Part shown: piece after piece, positions 59,191-64,000 of the stretch
Numbering within the stretch: the first letter of the stretch is position 1
Layout of the letters: every line of letters begins with the position of its first letter
NCBI GenBank assembly: GCA_024362935.1
Contig: JANCRA010000066.1
Location: 62,001-126,000, forward strand
Reading direction: 5' to 3'
From: Setophaga petechia
Lineage: Eukaryota > Chordata > Aves > Passeriformes > Parulidae
DNA length: 64,000 nucleotides
Translations under genes and position numbers: made by a program
The notes under the pieces: model-generated
Databases searched by the model: none
Told to the model about the DNA's origin: nothing
What the model saw: only the letters and a program-made list of their open reading frames with translations

Positions 59191-60370
59191 CAGCCCCATT
59201 CCAGCTGGAGCTGGAAGTTGTGATGCCAGGTCCCAGGTGAGAAAGGGCACTCCCAAAGCTGAGCACTTGGAAAGCCTCGGGGGGTTAGAAGAGAGAGAGA
59301 GCTCAAGGCTGATGGGGGATTGTCCTTAGGGATGTGGGATTTTGGCCAGAGTGGGAAGAATCACCCAGGGATGCTCAGGGTGGGGAGCGAGGTGCCAGCC
59401 TGGCAGGAATTCAGGCAAGGGTTCCTCTGGGATGGGTGAGCCCAGCTTGTGCCCAGCCCTCCCGTGTCCAGGCCTGGATTGAGACCCACATTGTGACTGT
59501 AGGAACTCATCCTGGTGCTCATGAATTCAGCAGGATTGATGATTTAGGGCCTCCTTCCAGGTGTTCCACAACCCAGGTCCTTCCTCTGTGCCAGTGAGGA
59601 TGAGTAGGACTCAAACCCCCCCCCATTCTCTTAGTCCAGGTGAGAGCCTGAGGTTGGCAAAGCCCCCCCAGCTCACCTGGAATCTCTCACCTGTCTGGAA
59701 CTGATCTGGAATTTTGTAGGACAAAGCTTTCTATCCTGCAGCTCCTGCTGTCCAGAGGGACTGATGGTATCTCAGGCCTCCCTGGGATCAGTCCTCATTT
59801 CCTGGCCCGGCTCTGACAGGAGGCAGGAAATGAGAAATAATTGAATCAGTTCCTACAAATTGGTTTGTCTTGGATGCAGTGTGAGGGATGGGGAAAGGCC
59901 TGGGCTGTGTCTGAGGCTTGGAGCATTTCTGTCTCCACCACAGCAAGGTAGAGAAGAAAGTCATTAATAATTCCAGCCCCGGGTGCTGGGAGCAGGGGGA
60001 GGTTGATGGGATGGGCTGCTCGGAGGGGATAATCCCAGCCCAATCCATCAGATCCTCTGGGGTGTCGAGGGCTTGTAATAACCTGAGTGGCTTTGGGAAT
60101 TCTCTCAGTGGTATTTATATCTGGAGATCAGAAATTCATCAACCACCAATGCTCAGTGGTGATGAGGGCAAGAACAGAGCAGAAATTGATTTTTTTTGTG
60201 CTTTCTGAGGATTTTTGTTGCTGCTGGTTCTCAGGTTGTCTCTCCTGTGCTGCTGTAGAGTTTTGTTACCTCGGGAAAAGAGGGATGGGGAAGCTGGGCT
60301 TGGTTTTGTTTGCCACGTTTCAATAGAGCCAGAGGCTGTTTGGCTCCTGTGCTGTGGAAATAAACCAGGC
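59191..60370. other. Intron, nothing recognised
   Basis: No gene or known repeat was recognised. Confidence 0.4.
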
Positions 60371-60371
60371 C

Positions 60372-60465
60372 TATCATTATTAATTATTGTTATTACTGTT
60401 ATTAATATTATTATTAATAATATTATAATTATATAATTAATCATTATTAATTATTGTAATTACGT
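60372..60465. repeat. TTATTAA-type AT-rich tract
   Basis: Short low-complexity stretch of ATTATTAAT words. Confidence 0.85.
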
Positions 60466-60759
60466 GTTAGGAGCTTTCCCTGGGGAATTGGGCCTTGCCT
60501 GGGGAGGTGTCAGACTTGTGGAACCGTTTGATTCCCCTCTGAGTTCCAGCAGAGGCAAGGATGGACCCCAGAAGGATCAGCTGGTGGGAAGCTCCCAGGA
60601 TGGTGCCAGTGAGGGCAGGAATGTGCTCCTGCCCCTTGGGAATTGCACATCCCCAAAAACCTCAGAGGGCTCAGCTGCTGCTGCCAGCCCCACCCTGGGA
60701 AGGGCTTCAGATCCCAAAGGGGCCGTTTCTCCTGGAAAGTCATCCTGCTGCTCCCCTCC

Positions 60760-61075
60760 AGGTTCTGCTGGAGCTTCTCTTGGAGCATCTCCTGGAGCTT
60801 CTTCTGGAGCATCTCCTGGAGCTTTTCCTGGAGCATCTCCTGGAGCTTCTGTTGGAGCATCTCCTGAGGCTCCTTCTGGGCTTCTCCTGGAGCATCTCCT
60901 GGAGGATGACCTGGAGCTTTTCCTGGAGCTTCTCCTGGAGCTTCTCCTTGAGCTCCTCCTGGAGCATCTCTTGGTGCATCTCCTTAAGCATCTCCTGGGG
61001 CACCTCCTGGAGCATCTCCTGGAGCTTCACTGGAGATTCACCTGGAGCATCTCCTGGAGCTCCTCCTGGCACTGG
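60760..61075. repeat. 15-bp minisatellite (CTGGAGCATCTCCTG)
   Basis: About 20 units of ctggagcttctc/ctggagcatctcctgg. Confidence 0.95.
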
Positions 61076-62324
61076 CCGCAGGGCTGTCCAGGCTGGCTGC
61101 TGAAGGTGTTTGGGGATCCAGTGTTTGTGTTGAAGGAGTTGTTCCATCACACGCAGGATGCCAAGTTCACATCCCAAATCCTCCCAAATCCAGACCCTTC
61201 CTGGTATTGCAGAGCATCAGCAGGGCAGGCCTTGGATGGGGACTGGGGAATTGGGGATAACAGGCAGGGTTCAGGATGTGCAAGCCATGGATGGGTATTC
61301 CTGGCATTGGGGAAGGAGAAATCCAATATTCCCTGTGGGGCTGGAGCTGCTGGAAGCTCCAAAATGTTTGGGTCTTGTTGCTAAGGGATCAATGTTGGGG
61401 ATAAACACAGATCCTGACCTTGCCAAGCCCTGGGCCCCTCCAGGGTGGGTTCAGCCCCTTCTCAGAGAGGGACAATCCCCAAGGAGAGCCTCTCCAGCCT
61501 GTGCTGGTGCACAGGAAGTTTTCTTTCCTTTCATCATCCCTAAATGAGCTCCCGTGGAGCTCCCAAAGCTGGGGGAGCAGTGGGAGGGGAGAGGCAGGAG
61601 GTCACTGCCAGAGCATCCCGGCCAAATCTCCCAGCAAAACTTCCAGGAAGAGGAGCTGAGCCCCCGTGGGACAGGAGGGAAACAAAAGGATGTGACAAAG
61701 CAGGCAGAGCCCAGAGGAGGGGTCCGGTCTGAGCCAGTTTTGTGGCTCATTTGTACAGAAAAATCAGTGTTTGCTATTCCATCCCTTAATAACAGCATTG
61801 CTGGAGCTGGCTGAGGCTGAGGGGAAGCTGGAAGTGACCACAAATCCCTGGATTACACCCCTGGGAAAAAGGAGATGCAGTTTTTGAAGTTTGTTTGAGT
61901 GAGGCAGCAGCACCAGGGAAATCTTTTAGGTCATCAGAAATACTTTACAAATTTGACACAAATGAAGGCTGGAAATTCCATTCAGTCCCTGGGAGTGTTT
62001 GGGGTATTTAAGGGGATCCCTGGCCAGACAGTGAGGAAACACAAGGATCCTGGAGGATCCGTGGCCACCAGCAGCAGTGAACAGTGCCACTGGGTCAGGG
62101 GAAGCCTCCTCAAGTCCCTAATTTTCTTAAAATAAACTCTGATTCAAATAAACTCTATTCCAATGCCATGTTCTGTAGCTCTGACTGCAGTTCATGTCTC
62201 ACCCACTGCAGTGAGTGCCAAAAGACTCCTCATTCCCTCTTGCAGGGATTTCATGATAAAATGTATTTGTTGATGTTAAAAAATTAATAGAAATTTGGAA
62301 ATACCACATCACTTAGAATTGTGA
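61076..62324. other. Intron, nothing recognised
   Basis: No gene or known repeat was recognised. Confidence 0.4.
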
Positions 62325-62705
62325 AATCATGGAATGATTTGGGTTGGAAGGGAACTTAAATCTCACTCAGTGCCATGGGCAGGGACACCTCCCACTGTGC
62401 CAGGTGCTGCCAGCCCCAATGTCCAGCCTGGCCTTGGGCACTGCCAGGGCTCCAGGGACAGCCACAGCTGCTCTGGCAATTCCAGCCCAGCCCCTGCCCA
62501 CCCTGCCAGGGAACAATTCCCAATTGCCAAGATCCCATCCAGCCCTGCCCTCTGCCACTGGCAGCCATTCCCTGCCTCCTGTCCCTCCATCCTTGTCCCC
62601 AGTCCCTCTGCAGCTCTCCTGGAGCCCCTTCAGGCCCTGCAAGGGCTCTCAGCTCTCCCTGCAGCCTTCTCCTCTCCAGGCCAGCACCCCCAGCTCTCCC
62701 AGCCT
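62325..62705 (-). mobile_element. CR1 LINE 3' fragment, young family copy 3
   Basis: Starts with aatcatggaatgatttgggt and follows the sequence of 16785-17170 and 42340-42715 almost base for base. Confidence 0.92.
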
Positions 62706-63640
62706 GGCTCCAGAGGGGCTCCAGCCCTGCAGCAGCTCTGGCTTCTCCTGTGGGTTTGTTTCCATAACTGACCTCAATCCTGAACAATTTATTCAGGAAA
62801 TTTAGGATCTTTTCAGGGTAACAAATGCCAAAGCGAGACCCTGCAGGGAGGGCAGAGTGCTGGGAATAAAACCTGGAATAAGGCCAGGAGTGAGAGGCAG
62901 GATGAGTGACAGCAGGACAAGAGCAGCCTGGAATTAAATAAATTTAATTTGCCAGAGCAGTCAGAGCGCCGGGAGCAGGGGCTGCAGGAGCTGTTGGAGA
63001 GCCAGGGGTGGCCGTGTCACCCCAGGCATTGCTGTCACCCCTCTGGAAGGTGGCCAATCCATCCTGGGGGCACAGAACGAGTGAGACCATCATCTGTGGG
63101 GATTTCTGTGCCAGACTTCCCCTGTGAATATTTTATGAATCAGCTGGATGAGTCTCTGGTTGTTTTTTCCTTTTTTATCTCGTGTTTCATTCGGTTTCTG
63201 TTTGATCTTGCAAGGTTGGAGCAGTGCCCAGGGCTGGGGGTGAGCGCTCACAAATATGAAATTTTGTGCTGTGGTCCAACCTGTCTGACTGCTGCTGGGG
63301 AGGCAAAACCACCCCAATAAAATGGAAAAAAAATGGAATTAAATGTGCTGGGAGTGTAATCTGTGACAATTGTGGAAGAAATCTGGTTTGGAGGAACTGG
63401 ATTACACTGGGAAGTTATCCTTGCCAGTGAACAGAGCAGGTGTTGGCACAGCTGGGCACTGTAAGCATAAGGACAATACAGAGATATTTAATACAATCAT
63501 AAATTAAAGATCTGGTACTAAATCTGAATATTTTCATATATAGGAAAATCTGAATATTTTTAAACAAAGTACATGGACTTTCATAGCATATGGAAGCATG
63601 TTTCATTCACATATTGTAGCTTCATGACATTGTAGTGTAG
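62706..63640. other. Intron, nothing recognised
   Basis: No gene was recognised. Confidence 0.4.
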
Positions 63641-64000
63641 GTGCAGCTATGTGAGCTAAATGATTAATTTTAAAAATATAGCTATGATGTAGCTATTATG
63701 AATTAAAACATATATTATAATAATATATAGTAAATATTTTAAAATATATTAAATATCTATTATAATAATATATTTATATATTTCTTATAAAATATATTTA
63801 TAACATAAAATATGTAATAACATATATAAAATATAGCTATGATGCAGCTCTTATAAAATAAAATATATATTGTAATAATATATAAAAATATATATGGATA
63901 TATATGGATATATGTATTATAATATATATTTATTTAAAATACAATAATTTATATATTAAATAAACTAAAATATATATTATAGTAATATAGAAAATATATA
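63641..64000. repeat. AT-rich tandem block, continues past the window
   Basis: Repeated tagctatgatgtagctattat- and tataataatatata-like blocks. It runs off the window edge. Confidence 0.85.

Noticed and set aside
35114..64000. HIVEP3 exon encoding the second zinc-finger pair
   Set aside because: I looked for the expected C2H2 pair (KYVCEECG-like) and did not find it. It should lie beyond the window.

Overview
The window is vertebrate nuclear DNA, almost certainly from a bird and probably a songbird. The evidence is many CR1 LINE fragments with ATTCTGTG-type 3' tails, compact LTRs, and a well-preserved, spliced coding region of HIVEP3 (Schnurri-3/KRC). There are no prokaryotic features. The only protein gene I can support is HIVEP3 on the + strand. 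A large exon holds the start codon and the first 1705 codons (22250-27364). A 146-bp exon (34968-35113) continues the frame across a 7.6-kb intron. The second zinc-finger pair and the C-terminus are not seen, so the following intron runs at least 28.9 kb, past the end of the window.

Layout. 1-22 kb is the upstream intron or 5' region. It holds an 11-bp minisatellite, an LTR inserted in a 31-bp minisatellite, a 2.4-kb AT-rich tandem array (7.06-9.48 kb), a 645-bp solo LTR, a CATCCATGGATTGG-type minisatellite, three 404-bp tandem units, a GGAGAA tract and several CR1 pieces. 19.3-22.25 kb is repeat-poor and leads into the coding exon. 22.25-27.36 kb is the large exon. 27.4-34.97 kb is an intron with a repeat-poor first kilobase, three tandem arrays, a nested LTR-in-LTR and a 20-bp minisatellite close to the next acceptor. 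35.1-64 kb is the downstream intron, dense in solo LTRs, CR1 copies (one split by an LTR), pure (CCCTT)44, a 630-bp polypurine tract, a tandem LTR triplet, a 560-bp duplication and AT-rich blocks.

HIVEP3 encodes a very large zinc-finger protein. Its N-terminal ZAS module (two C2H2 fingers and an acidic tail), a solitary CCHC finger, a basic nuclear-localisation-like cluster and a long Ser/Pro-rich middle are all visible. The rest of the window is non-coding: old CR1 retroposons, several generations of endogenous-retrovirus LTRs recognisable by TG...CA ends and target-site duplications, and many minisatellites. I found no convincing new gene system. The most notable points are the possible intron-retention isoform of HIVEP3, inverted CR1 pairs that flank its exons, the nested and tandem LTR structures, and the unusual purine-rich and AT-rich arrays.
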